Both the position numbers and the translations under genes were made by a program. The notes below the pieces were generated by a model that saw only the letters and a program-made list of their open reading frames with translations, made no database searches and was not told the DNA's origin. From assembly GCA_017622845.1 (NCBI GenBank), contig JAGAQJ010000031.1:1-64000 (forward strand): a DNA stretch of 64,000 bases, written 5' to 3'. Positions 30,358-38,904 of this stretch are shown here, one piece after another (position 1 is the stretch's first letter; the number at the start of each line of letters is the position of its first letter). Source of the DNA: Lachnospiraceae bacterium (GTDB lineage Bacteria > Bacillota > Clostridia > Lachnospirales > Lachnospiraceae).

Positions 30358-32037
30358 ATGGCACGAGCAAAAAACAGAGGGTATCAGCAGAGTTTCTCTC
30401 CCTCTTATACGATCCGGCGCTGGCGGCTGGGCTCTTATATCAGACTTTCCAAAGAGGATTTGAAAAAAGGTAAGGATGACAGCAACAGCGTAAAAAATCA
30501 GCGTGACTTATTAGGCGATTACTACCAGCGGAACATAGACGAGTTTGAAAGTATCACCGAATATGTGGACGACGGACACACGGGAACGGACGCCAATCGT
30601 GAAAACTTTCAGCGGCTTCTGGCCGATGTTATGAGCGGTAAAATCAACTGCGTAATTGTCAAAGACCTTTCCCGGTTCGCCCGCAATTACAGCGATGCGG
30701 GAAGTCTGATTGATAACTTGTTTGTTCAAATGGGTGTCCGCTTTATCAGTCTTGCTGAGAATGTGGATAGCTACCGTAACCCGGACAGCGTTTCAAATAT
30801 TATCGTTCCGATTACCAATGTAATGAACGATAACTATTGCTATCAGACTTCAAAAAAGATCCGGCAGGTATTTGACTACAAGCGGCGCAACGGCCAATAC
30901 ATCGGCGCTTTTGCCCCTTATGGCTATGTGAAGCACCCGAAAGACAAGCACAAGCTGATTGTCGATCCCGATGCCGCCGAAACAGTTAAGCTCATTTTTT
31001 CCTTGTTTCTTAAAGGAACCTCGAAACGGGCCATCGCTTTATATCTGAATGAGCATGGTGTACCGAGTCCCTCTGCATATAAGCAGCTCAAGGGCTTGCC
31101 TGTTTCCACAAGAGGCTATGACGATCCCATGTGGGGCGGACGAATGATCCACGCAATACTCACAAACCCCACCTACACCGGTGATTTAGCCCAAGGCCGC
31201 AGCCGGGTAAAGAGTTACAAAGTACACCAGATTGAAACCGTACCGCGCGAGGAATGGGTGGAAGTGGCTGGAACGCACGAGGCAATCATTGACTATGAAA
31301 CTTTTGATAAGGTGCAGGGCCTTTTACAACGCGACACCCGCACTTCTCCCAAAGGACGGGAAGTCCACTTGTTCAGCGGTTTTCTGAAATGTGCGGACTG
31401 TGGGCGGGCAATTACCCGGTGCGTTGGCAAAAACAACAATGTGTATTATGCCTGCTCCACCTATAAAAACCGTTCCCGGACAGCCTGCTCCATGCACTCA
31501 ATCAAGCATGAGCGACTTGAGGCCGCCGTACTGTTCGCGGTACAGCACCAGGTACATCTGGCCGTTTCGTACTCGGCTATCATTACCCGGATCAACACGG
31601 CCCCGGTTAAAAAAAGCCAGTCCATCCGTGTGGATGAATTGATTGCCGCAAAGGAGCGGGAACTGGCAAAAATCACCCGCTATAAACAGTCCCTTTATCA
31701 AGACTGGAAAGATGGGGAAATTACCCAGCAGGACTACCGGGATATGAAAGCGGATTATGAGCGGCAAAGCATTGCTCTTTCTGATGTGCTGACCCGGCTG
31801 GCCGCTGAACGGGCTGAACTGGCAAACGGTGTGAATAGTGAGCACCCGGCGCTGGTGGCCTTTTCCAAACATCAAAATATCGACCAGCTTTCCCGAGAAC
31901 TTCTCGTTGAGCTGATCGATCTTATCAAGATTTATGAAAATGGAAACATTAGCGTAAAGTTTAAGTTTGCGGACGAGTTTAAGCGTATAGCCGAATACAT
32001 TGAAATCAACACCGCAAGCCCCGCCGCAGCGGGTTGA
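30358..32037 (+). CDS. Large serine recombinase (TndX/TnpX-like integrase)
   Basis: This enzyme excises and integrates the element. The 559 residues have a resolvase N-domain with the nucleophile Ser31 (GSYIRLSKED), arginines in VIVKDLSRFARNY, a central recombinase domain, a zinc ribbon (CADCGRAITR ... YYACSTYKNRSRTACS, about 345-382) with a long coiled coil after it, and a DUF4368-like C-terminus (LIDLIKIYENGNISVKFKFA). GGGAAGGAGG precedes the ATG. It sits 45 bases inside the right junction, as expected. The TC/GA core dinucleotide agrees with TndX/TnpX relatives. Confidence 0.95.
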   Translation: MARAKNRGYQQSFSPSYTIRRWRLGSYIRLSKEDLKKGKDDSNSVKNQRDLLGDYYQRNIDEFESITEYVDDGHTGTDANRENFQRLLADVMSGKINCVIVKDLSRFARNYSDAGSLIDNLFVQMGVRFISLAENVDSYRNPDSVSNIIVPITNVMNDNYCYQTSKKIRQVFDYKRRNGQYIGAFAPYGYVKHPKDKHKLIVDPDAAETVKLIFSLFLKGTSKRAIALYLNEHGVPSPSAYKQLKGLPVSTRGYDDPMWGGRMIHAILTNPTYTGDLAQGRSRVKSYKVHQIETVPREEWVEVAGTHEAIIDYETFDKVQGLLQRDTRTSPKGREVHLFSGFLKCADCGRAITRCVGKNNNVYYACSTYKNRSRTACSMHSIKHERLEAAVLFAVQHQVHLAVSYSAIITRINTAPVKKSQSIRVDELIAAKERELAKITRYKQSLYQDWKDGEITQQDYRDMKADYERQSIALSDVLTRLAAERAELANGVNSEHPALVAFSKHQNIDQLSRELLVELIDLIKIYENGNISVKFKFADEFKRIAEYIEINTASPAAAG

Positions 32038-32067
32038 GCCCGCTGCACACCACTTTGACAGAGTGTT

Positions 32068-32091
32068 TTCCTAATAGGAGTCAATCATATG
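32068..32091 (+). other. attR junction of the element
   Basis: The element half-site TTCCTAATAGGAG is followed by the core TC (32081-32082) and the chromosomal half-site AATCATATG. It is the inverse of the attL arrangement. Confidence 0.85.
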
Positions 32092-32210
32092 AGCATTGAA
32101 TGAGGGAAATAGCTTATTTGGTTACAAGTAATCAAGTAAGCACATTAGTTACATGTGATGTATCAATTAACATTTATACATAATTTATTCAATGAGTTTG
32201 GAGGAAGCAA

Positions 32211-32726
32211 ATGATTATTTTGATAACGGGAGCGTCTCACACAGGGAAGACAGCACTTGCTCAAAGGCTGCTTGAAAAATATAAATATCCGTATCTGTCC
32301 ATAGACCATCTAAAGATGGGACTTATTCGTAGTGGAAATACCGCACTTACACCTTTGAGTGATGATAGCGCACTAACCGATTATTTATGGCCGATTGTGC
32401 GTGAAATGATAAAAACAGCTATTGAGAATAAGCAGAATCTTATTGTTGAAGGATGTTATATTCCATTGGAATGGTCGAAAGATTTTGAACAGGAATATTT
32501 GGTTAACATAAAATATTATTGTTTGGTTATGAGTAAAAAATATATTATAAATCATTTCAACGATATAAAAAAGTATGCAAGTGTTGTGGAAAACAGAATG
32601 GATGATGAGGGGTGTACGATAGAAACAGTGTTAAAAGATAATGCTGAAATATTAAAGCAGTGTCAGATTTACAAGACAGACTATCTTTTGATTGATGATG
32701 AATATCAAATTGATCTTGAACTATGA
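32211..32726 (+). CDS. P-loop ATP-binding protein (small kinase-like)
   Basis: A 171-residue P-loop NTPase with Walker A GASHTGKT (about residues 6-13), the early SIDHLKMGLIRSG segment, and NLIVEGCYIP in a Walker B-like position. The pattern resembles 2-phosphoglycerate kinase, shikimate-kinase-like or zeta-toxin-type enzymes that phosphorylate small molecules. The exact substrate cannot be assigned. TTTGGAGG precedes ATG. It is the first chromosomal gene to the right of the ICE. Confidence 0.75.
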   Translation: MIILITGASHTGKTALAQRLLEKYKYPYLSIDHLKMGLIRSGNTALTPLSDDSALTDYLWPIVREMIKTAIENKQNLIVEGCYIPLEWSKDFEQEYLVNIKYYCLVMSKKYIINHFNDIKKYASVVENRMDDEGCTIETVLKDNAEILKQCQIYKTDYLLIDDEYQIDLEL

Positions 32727-32764
32727 AACAAATGAATTGAATAATCCAAAGATTTTTATTATAA

Positions 32765-32814
32765 GCTGAATGCAGCAGCCGTTCGGAGAAATTTGAACTG
32801 TTACTGCATTCAGC
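32765..32814. terminator. Hairpin between convergent genes
   Basis: GCTGAATGCAG pairs with CTGCATTCAGC, 11 bp, with a long loop. It lies between the kinase-like gene and the minus-strand DUF3892 gene, so it may stop transcription both ways, although no T-run is adjacent. Confidence 0.45.
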
Positions 32815-32858
32815 ATTAAAATTCAGCAGCTCATAAATGCGCATGAATTGAATTGCGG

Positions 32859-33161
32859 CTAGCCTGAGATGGAGGGCAGATTTCCAAGATTGTTGCTCTC
32901 TGTGCCGTCAGGAATGGATTTTAGATATTCTGTATCATTTCTGTGAGCGATACCTACATTCTTTATTTCCCCGTTTTTGGCAAGCGCAACCCCTTCTTCT
33001 TTTGATACTGTGGAACCATCGGATAATTGATAACCGGTAATCCGCCCACTGCTTTTAACCAGCCCGACGATTTCCCTGGCATTGCTTTTAGCCTGAGGAA
33101 TTTCGTCCAGCGTGTTTCTTGCGAGAGCTTCGCCAAGCGTATTTTTGTCTATATCTTTCAT
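32859..33161 (-). CDS. DUF3892 domain-containing protein
   Basis: A 100-residue protein with the DUF3892 core: GRITGYQLSDGSTVSKEEGV, then ALAKNGEIKNVGIAHRNDTE and YLKSIPDGTESNNLGNLP. The family is small and of unknown function. An N-terminal helix (KDIDKNTLGEALARNTLDEI) precedes it. On the minus strand, with a GGTATCAATG leader rather than a strong ribosome binding site. No partner gene is apparent. Confidence 0.78.
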   Translation of the reverse strand: MKDIDKNTLGEALARNTLDEIPQAKSNAREIVGLVKSSGRITGYQLSDGSTVSKEEGVALAKNGEIKNVGIAHRNDTEYLKSIPDGTESNNLGNLPSISG

Positions 33162-33410
33162 AATTTCATTGATACCTTTCAGATTGTTTTTGACTATGAT
33201 ATTTTATGTCTCATATAGTATGTGCCGTTGAAAAAGATATATGCATTTCTGCGCATAAATGTTGGTATGGCTGGCAGTCACTGTGTTCTATATTTTATGG
33301 TGGCAAGCAGAATGTGAAAGTGCTATAATCAAGTTAAGTTAGAAATTTCTGGCACATTTTTGGACGTGTATACGAAAAAGCAAATATATTGCACAGAATG
33401 GAGAGATATT

Positions 33411-33767
33411 ATGAAACTTGTTATGCAGCCGACAGGTACAACCTGCGGTCAGGCGTGTATAGCCATGATTACAGGAAAAGAGATTGAAGAAGTTATAAAA
33501 GATATGAAAACAGATGGACCAACAAGTATCGGTCAGTTGATGGAAGCATTAGATTTTTATGGAATAAGCCACGCCGAAAGGAATACCCGAATTTCAAAGA
33601 AAAATCCGTTTCCGCATGAATGCTCTATATTAACTGTTCATACAAATGCAGGATATACGCATTGGGCATTATTTTATGACGATAAATATTACGACCCTGA
33701 ATTTGGATTAATTGATGGTGAATATACATATGGAAAAATAACCTCTTTTTTGGGGATATATCATTAG
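33411..33767 (+). CDS. Peptidase C39-like domain protein
   Basis: A 118-residue protein resembling the papain-like C39 peptidase fold. QPTGTTCGQACIAMITG (about residues 5-21) carries the expected catalytic Gln and Cys region, and HTNAGYTHWALFYDDKYYDP (about 83-102) carries His and a following Asp. Stand-alone C39-like proteins are often processing or cysteine-peptidase-like enzymes of unknown target. ATG 33411 follows GGAGA. An upstream in-frame start has no ribosome binding site. Confidence 0.7.
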   Translation: MKLVMQPTGTTCGQACIAMITGKEIEEVIKDMKTDGPTSIGQLMEALDFYGISHAERNTRISKKNPFPHECSILTVHTNAGYTHWALFYDDKYYDPEFGLIDGEYTYGKITSFLGIYH

Positions 33768-33794
33768 TATTCAGCAAAAAGGATAAGAGGAGAG

Positions 33795-34658
33795 ATGTGC
33801 GTGGAAATTGCAGTGTTATCTGATATTCATAGCAATTATGAAGCATTTAAAAAATGCGTAGAATATTCATTGGACAGAGGCATCGAAACATTTGTGTTCC
33901 TTGGGGATTATTTGGGAGAATTACCATATCCTCAGAAAACAATGCAGTTTTTGTTTTTCCTGAAAGAAAAATACACTTGTTATTTTATCAAAGGAAACAA
34001 AGAAGATTATTGGATGAATTATAAAAAGAACGGAGAAACAGGCTGGAAGGAGATTGATTCGACTACAGGAGCGCTCTTCTATACATATTATCACTTAACG
34101 GCAGAGGATATGGCTTTTTTTGAAACATTAAGTCATAAGGCGGAACTTTGCTTTGAGAATTTACCGCTTTTGACAATTTGTCATGGCTCTCCTAACAGAA
34201 CAAATGAGAAATTATTGCCTGACGATGAAAGAACTTTTTCGATTATGGAGTGTGAGAGGAACTGTCATATCATATGCGGTCATACACACATTCAGGGTAT
34301 CATAGAACATAATGGCAAAAAGGTATTCAATGCAGGCGCAGTCGGAGTGCCTCTGAACAGTGGCGGAAAAGCTCAGTTTATGATACTAAGCGGTACAAAA
34401 GGAGTGTGGAGCCACGAATTTATAAGTTTAGATTATGATGTGGAAAAGGTGATTTCTGAGCTGCACGCATCCGGTTTAAGTGAAAGGGCGCCGCATTGGT
34501 GTAAAGTAACAGAACATTTATTGAGAACCGGCAATGGCTCCCATGGGGCTGTGTTGGCAAGAGCAATGGTCCTGTGCAGTGAACAGGAGGGGAGCTGTCA
34601 TTGGCCTGATGTACCAGAGCAGTATTGGGCAAAGGCTGTAGAGGAAATGATTGGATAG
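33795..34658 (+). CDS. Metallophosphoesterase
   Basis: A 287-residue calcineurin-like phosphoesterase of the YfcE/MJ0936 kind. Metal-binding motifs: LSDIHSNYEAF (about 9-19), VFLGDYLGELP (about 37-47; the usual second Asp of GDxxD is replaced), FIKGNKEDYW (GNHD replaced by GNKE), CHGSPN and ICGHTHIQGI, then FNAGAVGVPL. The GNKE change affects a catalytic His, so activity may be altered. ATG 33795 follows AAGAGGAGAG. It lies 27 bases after the C39-like gene. Confidence 0.85.
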   Translation: MCVEIAVLSDIHSNYEAFKKCVEYSLDRGIETFVFLGDYLGELPYPQKTMQFLFFLKEKYTCYFIKGNKEDYWMNYKKNGETGWKEIDSTTGALFYTYYHLTAEDMAFFETLSHKAELCFENLPLLTICHGSPNRTNEKLLPDDERTFSIMECERNCHIICGHTHIQGIIEHNGKKVFNAGAVGVPLNSGGKAQFMILSGTKGVWSHEFISLDYDVEKVISELHASGLSERAPHWCKVTEHLLRTGNGSHGAVLARAMVLCSEQEGSCHWPDVPEQYWAKAVEEMIG

Positions 34659-34738
34659 CAGGCGATAATGGTTTATTCCTACGAGCAATGAGCCAGTGTA
34701 CTGACTAACAATACGATTCAATGAAAGGGAGAACTACT

Positions 34739-35224
34739 ATGGGAATGACATGTTATTATTTTAGAACAGGGGAAGATACTGTTCAGAAGATTTGCGAGGA
34801 AGGTATGGGTCTTGTCTATGAGGAGGAAAACAAAGATAACCTGTTGGATATTGATAAAAGCTGGCATGCGATTCATTTTACTTTGACAGGCTGTGCATAT
34901 GGCGGTGAAGAATATGATATTTTAAGCAGTTTAGTTTTCGGAGGAAGACCGGTTAATGAAGAAGACATGGGCTATGGACCTGCCAGGCTCCTTACAAAAG
35001 AGGAAACAGCTCAGATTTCAGAAGCCTTGAAAAAATGGGATAAAACAGCTTTTCATGAAAATTTTAATACAGCAGATATGCTGGAACATGATATTTATCC
35101 TGTAATGAGCGGTGAAGATGATGAAGATTTTTTCACTTATGTATGGGCATGTTTCGATGAGGTAAAAGAATTTTTCCAAAAGGCAGCAGAAGAAAAGCAG
35201 TGTGTCTTAACCTTCATTGCTTAG
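34739..35224 (+). CDS. DUF1877 (YfbM-like) family protein
   Basis: A 161-residue acidic protein matching DUF1877/YfbM: LDIDKSWHAIHFTLTGCAYG, then LSSLVFGGRPVNEEDMGYGP and YVWACFDEVKEFFQKAAEEK. These small cytoplasmic proteins have no assigned biochemical role and are frequent in immunity-like settings. ATG 34739 is preferred because AAAGGGA lies eight bases upstream. An ATG at 34721 lies before that site. Confidence 0.82.
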   Translation: MGMTCYYFRTGEDTVQKICEEGMGLVYEEENKDNLLDIDKSWHAIHFTLTGCAYGGEEYDILSSLVFGGRPVNEEDMGYGPARLLTKEETAQISEALKKWDKTAFHENFNTADMLEHDIYPVMSGEDDEDFFTYVWACFDEVKEFFQKAAEEKQCVLTFIA

Positions 35225-35388
35225 ATGACAAACATAAAAGGGATAGTATGTTAATTAAAGCGTGTTCATAAGCTCTTGTAAATTGTGGGCAGTAAGAGAA
35301 TAAATAACAGTAAAAAAACATCACATCTTGTATCAAAACAAGCGTGATTCGGGAGCTTGCGCTGAAATAAGTCAGAGAAGGAGAGCGC

Positions 35389-36369
35389 ATGATGTATTTA
35401 GAAACAGAGCGGTTAATTATCCGAAATGTGAAGCCGGAAGATGAAGTGCCATTTGTTGAAATGGCATCCGACGGAAGTCTGAATGATATCGGATTTGATA
35501 AAAATTGCAGCCGTTGGATGGAAAACTGGATAACGGAAGCCGTAGCGCTTGCAGAGACAGATTGTCCGTCTTCTGACTATTTGGCATATACAATTGTACT
35601 GAGAGAAACGGAAATGGCTATAGGCTCTGTCGGCTGCTCTTATTATGAGGATTTGCAGGAAACGGGGATTACATATTTTGTCGGAGCAAAATACAGAGGA
35701 AATGGTTATGCTGCGGAAGCAGTGAAAGCTTATATAAAATATTTTTTCAGTCACTATAGTATTCCAAAATTAATAGCAGCCGTTAGAGAGGAAAACAGAT
35801 GCTCTTGGAAGGTCATTGAGAAATCAGGTTTTCAATTGTTAGAAAAAAGACTGTATCAGGATTTAAATGATGACGAAAAGACAATGTATCGTTTTTATGA
35901 GATTGTAAATTCTGAATCTGAAAATTCATATGCTGCATTTTATCAGGCTGCTCGAAACGACGCTTCGGCTATCGCTCAAATGGCTGTCAAAATGTGGAAT
36001 CATCATACAATAGAGGAGCTGGCAGATGAATTTGAGGAAATCATTGACAGTGATGAGAGTGTCATATATATTCTATCCATAAAAAATCAGCCGGCAGGGT
36101 TCGCACAATGCCAATTGCGGCATGATTATGTGGAGGGAACAAGCAGCAGTCCTGCAGGCTATTTGGAGGGGATTTATGTAGAACCGGAATATCGAAAGCA
36201 AGGATATGCCGGAGCGCTTCTCCAAAGGTGTGAAGCGTGGGCGAAAGACAAGGGCTGTGCTGAATTTGCAAGTGATTGTGAATTAGATAACAAAGCCGGT
36301 TATGCGTTTCACTTAAAAATAGGATTTCTTGAAACGAATCGGATTATATGTTTTACAAAGAAACTATAA
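35389..36369 (+). CDS. Fused double GNAT: RimJ/L-type plus AAC(6')-like acetyltransferase
   Basis: Two acetyltransferase domains are joined in one 326-residue protein. Residues 1-170 are RimJ/RimL-like (TERLIIRNVKPEDEVPF, ITYFVGAKYRGNGYAAEAV, SWKVIEKSGFQLL). Residues 180-326 closely resemble aminoglycoside 6'-N-acetyltransferases of the AAC(6')-I type, with AGYLEGIYVEPEYRKQGYAG, CEAWAKDKGCAEFASDCEL and FHLKIGFLETNRIICFTKKL. Such a fusion could acetylate two kinds of amine. Antibiotic resistance is possible but unproven. AGAAGGAGAG precedes the start. Confidence 0.85.
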   Translation: MMYLETERLIIRNVKPEDEVPFVEMASDGSLNDIGFDKNCSRWMENWITEAVALAETDCPSSDYLAYTIVLRETEMAIGSVGCSYYEDLQETGITYFVGAKYRGNGYAAEAVKAYIKYFFSHYSIPKLIAAVREENRCSWKVIEKSGFQLLEKRLYQDLNDDEKTMYRFYEIVNSESENSYAAFYQAARNDASAIAQMAVKMWNHHTIEELADEFEEIIDSDESVIYILSIKNQPAGFAQCQLRHDYVEGTSSSPAGYLEGIYVEPEYRKQGYAGALLQRCEAWAKDKGCAEFASDCELDNKAGYAFHLKIGFLETNRIICFTKKL

Positions 36370-36535
36370 AAATCCGCAGGCTGCGATATTAGCTTAAGAT
36401 TTTGTCAATCGTTTCTAAAACTGCCAGCGATTTCCGGTTTTATTTTGTAAAGATTCATGTTATGATACGTCTTGCAACAGAAATGAAATTATTATGAAAC
36501 AATTTTGTAATAATTAAGCATGACAGGAGGTTATC

Positions 36536-37237
36536 ATGAACAAATTATCATTATTGGCACTGATGACAGCAGTAGGCGTTGCAGGAAGCACAGTACTTCC
36601 GGTTCAGGCAGCGGAACAAAGCATTCTTTCCAGCGGAAAATGGAATGGTGGTGCTTATGTGGTTGTCGGCGGACAGGTATGCAGTCCGGAAGACCTGAAA
36701 GATATACTGGCTGGAATATGCGATAAGCTTCCAAATATTCCGGAAATCAATCAGCCGGGAACCGACAATAATACACCGGACACAAATCAGCCGGGAGCCG
36801 ACAATAATACACCGGACACAAATCAGCCGGGAACAGACAATGATGTGCCTGACACAGAGGCTCTTTCTTATGCAGAGCAGGTAGTCGCGCTGGTGAATGC
36901 AGAGCGCGCCAAAGCAGGCTTAAATGCACTCACTTTAGATACAGAAATAGCGTCTGCAGCATTAGTCCGTGCGAAAGAAACAGAGATTTCCTTTTCTCAC
37001 ACCAGACCAGACGGCAGACACTTCAGCACAGCATTAAGCGACATTGGAATTAATTTCCGCGGTGCAGGAGAAAATATCGCATGGGGACAGCGTTCACCGG
37101 AACAGGTTATGAATGGCTGGATGAACAGCGAGGGACACAGGGCAAATATTCTGAATCCGAATTATACAAAAATAGGAGTAGGATATTATCAGAATGCTGC
37201 AGGAACAAATTACTGGACACAATTGTTTACTTATTAA
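36536..37237 (+). CDS. Secreted CAP (SCP-like) domain protein
   Basis: A 233-residue exported protein. A signal peptide (KLSLLALMTAVGVAGSTVLP, cleavage near VQAAEQ) is followed by a short domain, a spacer of three NQPGTDNNTPDT-like 12-residue repeats, and a CAP domain (about 110-233): VVALVNAERAKAGLNALTLD, FSHTRPDGRHFSTAL, GENIAWGQRSPEQVMNGWMN, SEGHRANILNPNYTKIGVGY. The CAP histidine/glutamate pair is present. Function of bacterial CAP proteins is unclear. ACAGGAGG precedes ATG. Confidence 0.9.
   Translation: MNKLSLLALMTAVGVAGSTVLPVQAAEQSILSSGKWNGGAYVVVGGQVCSPEDLKDILAGICDKLPNIPEINQPGTDNNTPDTNQPGADNNTPDTNQPGTDNDVPDTEALSYAEQVVALVNAERAKAGLNALTLDTEIASAALVRAKETEISFSHTRPDGRHFSTALSDIGINFRGAGENIAWGQRSPEQVMNGWMNSEGHRANILNPNYTKIGVGYYQNAAGTNYWTQLFTY
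36749..36856 (+). repeat. Three 36-bp tandem repeats coding for a linker
   Basis: Three copies in frame encode NQPGTDNNTPDT, NQPGADNNTPDT and NQPGTDNDVPDT. The number of copies could change by slippage, altering the length of the cell-surface spacer without breaking the frame. Confidence 0.9.
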
Positions 37238-37258
37238 ATAAGCAGCCCCATAGAAAGG

Positions 37259-37307
37259 ATTGTACAATATGACCTGATAAGCACAGGCATATTGTACAAT
37301 TTTTTTG
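37259..37307 (+). terminator. Intrinsic terminator
   Basis: ATTGTACAATATG pairs with CATATTGTACAAT (perfect 13 bp) across a 16-base loop, followed by seven T residues. It ends the CAP gene. Confidence 0.93.
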
Positions 37308-37836
37308 CAAGACTGAACCATTACAAATTCCCTCCTTTATTGGCGGCGTTCTATTGTATTTTTTGGCATTATTGTGTATAATAGCATTATAAATTTACTA
37401 TTTTTATATAAATTGTATATAATTTTTGAGTTATGTATACTTAAATATATTGCATGAAACAAGACAGTCATGCTGCATGTATGACTATGTAATGCGGGAG
37501 AAAACTGTATGAAAGCTTGTTATGAGTGCTTGTTTTGAGCTTATATTTATAGAAGGCAAATGAATGGTGATGAATCGATTTAAAATCAGCGGACAGACAT
37601 TATCCATAGTGCAATTAACCGGACGGAGAACAGGAGAAATTGCAATGTGCAGAGACGCTTGGAGAATGATTAAGAATTTCATGCATCATAGGCAGAGCAT
37701 ATAAAGTGTTCTGCCTTGTCTGTATTATAAATATTGTATTTTCTGCATGGCTTGAAGTCGGTAACAGGAAGCTGTAAGGAGGAACTGTTGCAAAGGAAAC
37801 ATAGAGTAACGATAATAAAAGAAAGAGGGGATAACA
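37308..37836. other. Intergenic region with degenerate sequence
   Basis: About 530 bases without a supported gene. It holds the second copy of the 36-bp repeat, a TATAAT-like box near 37375-37385 and short broken frames. The leader of the FIST gene with GAGGGG lies at the end. Confidence 0.45.
37687..37722 (+). repeat. 36-bp dispersed repeat, copy 2
   Basis: Matches 1315-1350 at 34 of 36 positions in the same orientation. Here the hairpin AGGCAGAGCA with TGTTCTGCCT is intact. The two copies bracket the accessory zone including the ICE. Confidence 0.6.
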
Positions 37837-38892
37837 GTGAAACAGTTTTTTGGTAAGAGTCAAAATGGTAACCTGAAAGAAGCTGTTCGCGGGTTGGAAA
37901 GACCAAGTCTCATTATGCTGATGTCTAACAGCGAACAATTTGAATCACATGTGCAGGAGTTGGAGGCGCTTTATCCGCAAGTGCCCAGCATTGGCTGTAT
38001 TGGAATGAGCTATGATACTGGAGTAGTTGAAAAAGGAGTTGGTGTAGCAGCTTTTTCAAATGGTGTCAGCGCGACCGCTAATGTGTTGGAGCATGTGTCT
38101 GCTATGCCTGTGAAGTACATAGAGCGGCTGGAAGCTGATGTGAAGAAAATAAACGGTTCCCAGAAGGATACCGTATGCATTGATTTCTGTACCGGCAATG
38201 ATGCCTGCGCCCTGACTACAATCTATAGTGTATTAAAGCGCAGAAATATTTCGCTGGTAGGAGGAACAGGAGATGCCGGTAAGGTATCCGTAAATGGCAA
38301 AGTATATGAAGATGCCGTAGTTTATGCCCTTGTGAAGAATCAGGGCGGAAAAGTAAAGGCATACAAAGAGAACATCTATCGCCAGATGGGCGATTACCGT
38401 TTTATTGCGTCCAAGACAGACAGATCAAAGTATATAATTGGAGAGTTGAATGGCAAGCCTGCAAAAAATGTATATCAGGATATTCTTCATGTGACAGAAA
38501 AAGAAATACTGACACAGACCTTTAAAAATCCCTTTGGAAAAATAAACGGTGATGATACCTGTATTATATCAATTAAAGAGGTAAATGGAAATGCACTTGC
38601 ATGTTTCCGGCAGGTAAATGATTCCGATGTGCTTATTATGCTGGAGCTTGCAGATTATAAGGAAACGGTTAAGAATACCATTCAACAGATAAAGAATGAT
38701 TTTCCCAAGATATCGGCAGTATTCTCTGTGAACTGTCTGTTTCGGTATTTGCTCTTCAATGAAAATCACTATATGCAGGAATATCTGCGTGAGATGAGTG
38801 CTTTGGGCAGTCACGCCGGACTGGTGGGGTACGGAGAGCACTATAATAACAGATTTGTAAACCAGTCAATGACATGCGTGGTATTTGAGTAA
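37837..38892 (+). CDS. FIST domain sensory protein
   Basis: FIST proteins bind small ligands and feed signals to chemotaxis or two-component partners. The 351 residues contain a FIST_N region (LIMLMSNSEQFESHVQELEA, VPSIGCIGMSYDTGVVEKGV, SLVGGTGDAGKVSVNGKVYE) and a FIST_C region (VKNTIQQIKNDFPKISAVFS, CLFRYLLF, HAGLVGYGEHYNNRFVNQSM). No membrane segment, so it is cytoplasmic. The start is GTG 37837 after GAGGGG. The chemoreceptor gene starts 12 bases downstream and is probably its partner. Confidence 0.85.
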   Translation: MKQFFGKSQNGNLKEAVRGLERPSLIMLMSNSEQFESHVQELEALYPQVPSIGCIGMSYDTGVVEKGVGVAAFSNGVSATANVLEHVSAMPVKYIERLEADVKKINGSQKDTVCIDFCTGNDACALTTIYSVLKRRNISLVGGTGDAGKVSVNGKVYEDAVVYALVKNQGGKVKAYKENIYRQMGDYRFIASKTDRSKYIIGELNGKPAKNVYQDILHVTEKEILTQTFKNPFGKINGDDTCIISIKEVNGNALACFRQVNDSDVLIMLELADYKETVKNTIQQIKNDFPKISAVFSVNCLFRYLLFNENHYMQEYLREMSALGSHAGLVGYGEHYNNRFVNQSMTCVVFE

Positions 38893-38904
38893 GGGGGAAA
38901 ATAA

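Larger units (their letters stand above)
7891..32082 (+). mobile_element. Integrative conjugative element, Tn1549-like transfer genes with serine recombinase
   Basis: A 24.2-kb element with a GC-rich backbone in AT-richer chromosome. Both junctions carry TC (GA on the other strand), the dinucleotide known for TndX/TnpX-type large serine recombinases. Joining the internal ends gives an attP with perfect 13-bp arms (TTCCTAATAGGAG) around one central base. Joining the flanks gives a target with CATATGATT/AATCATATG arms. The element encodes a full Gram-positive type IV secretion set, MobC, relaxase, recombinase, ArdA and cargo. No ParA, replication initiator or topoisomerase gene was found, so it is compact compared with Tn1549. 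Confidence 0.9.
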
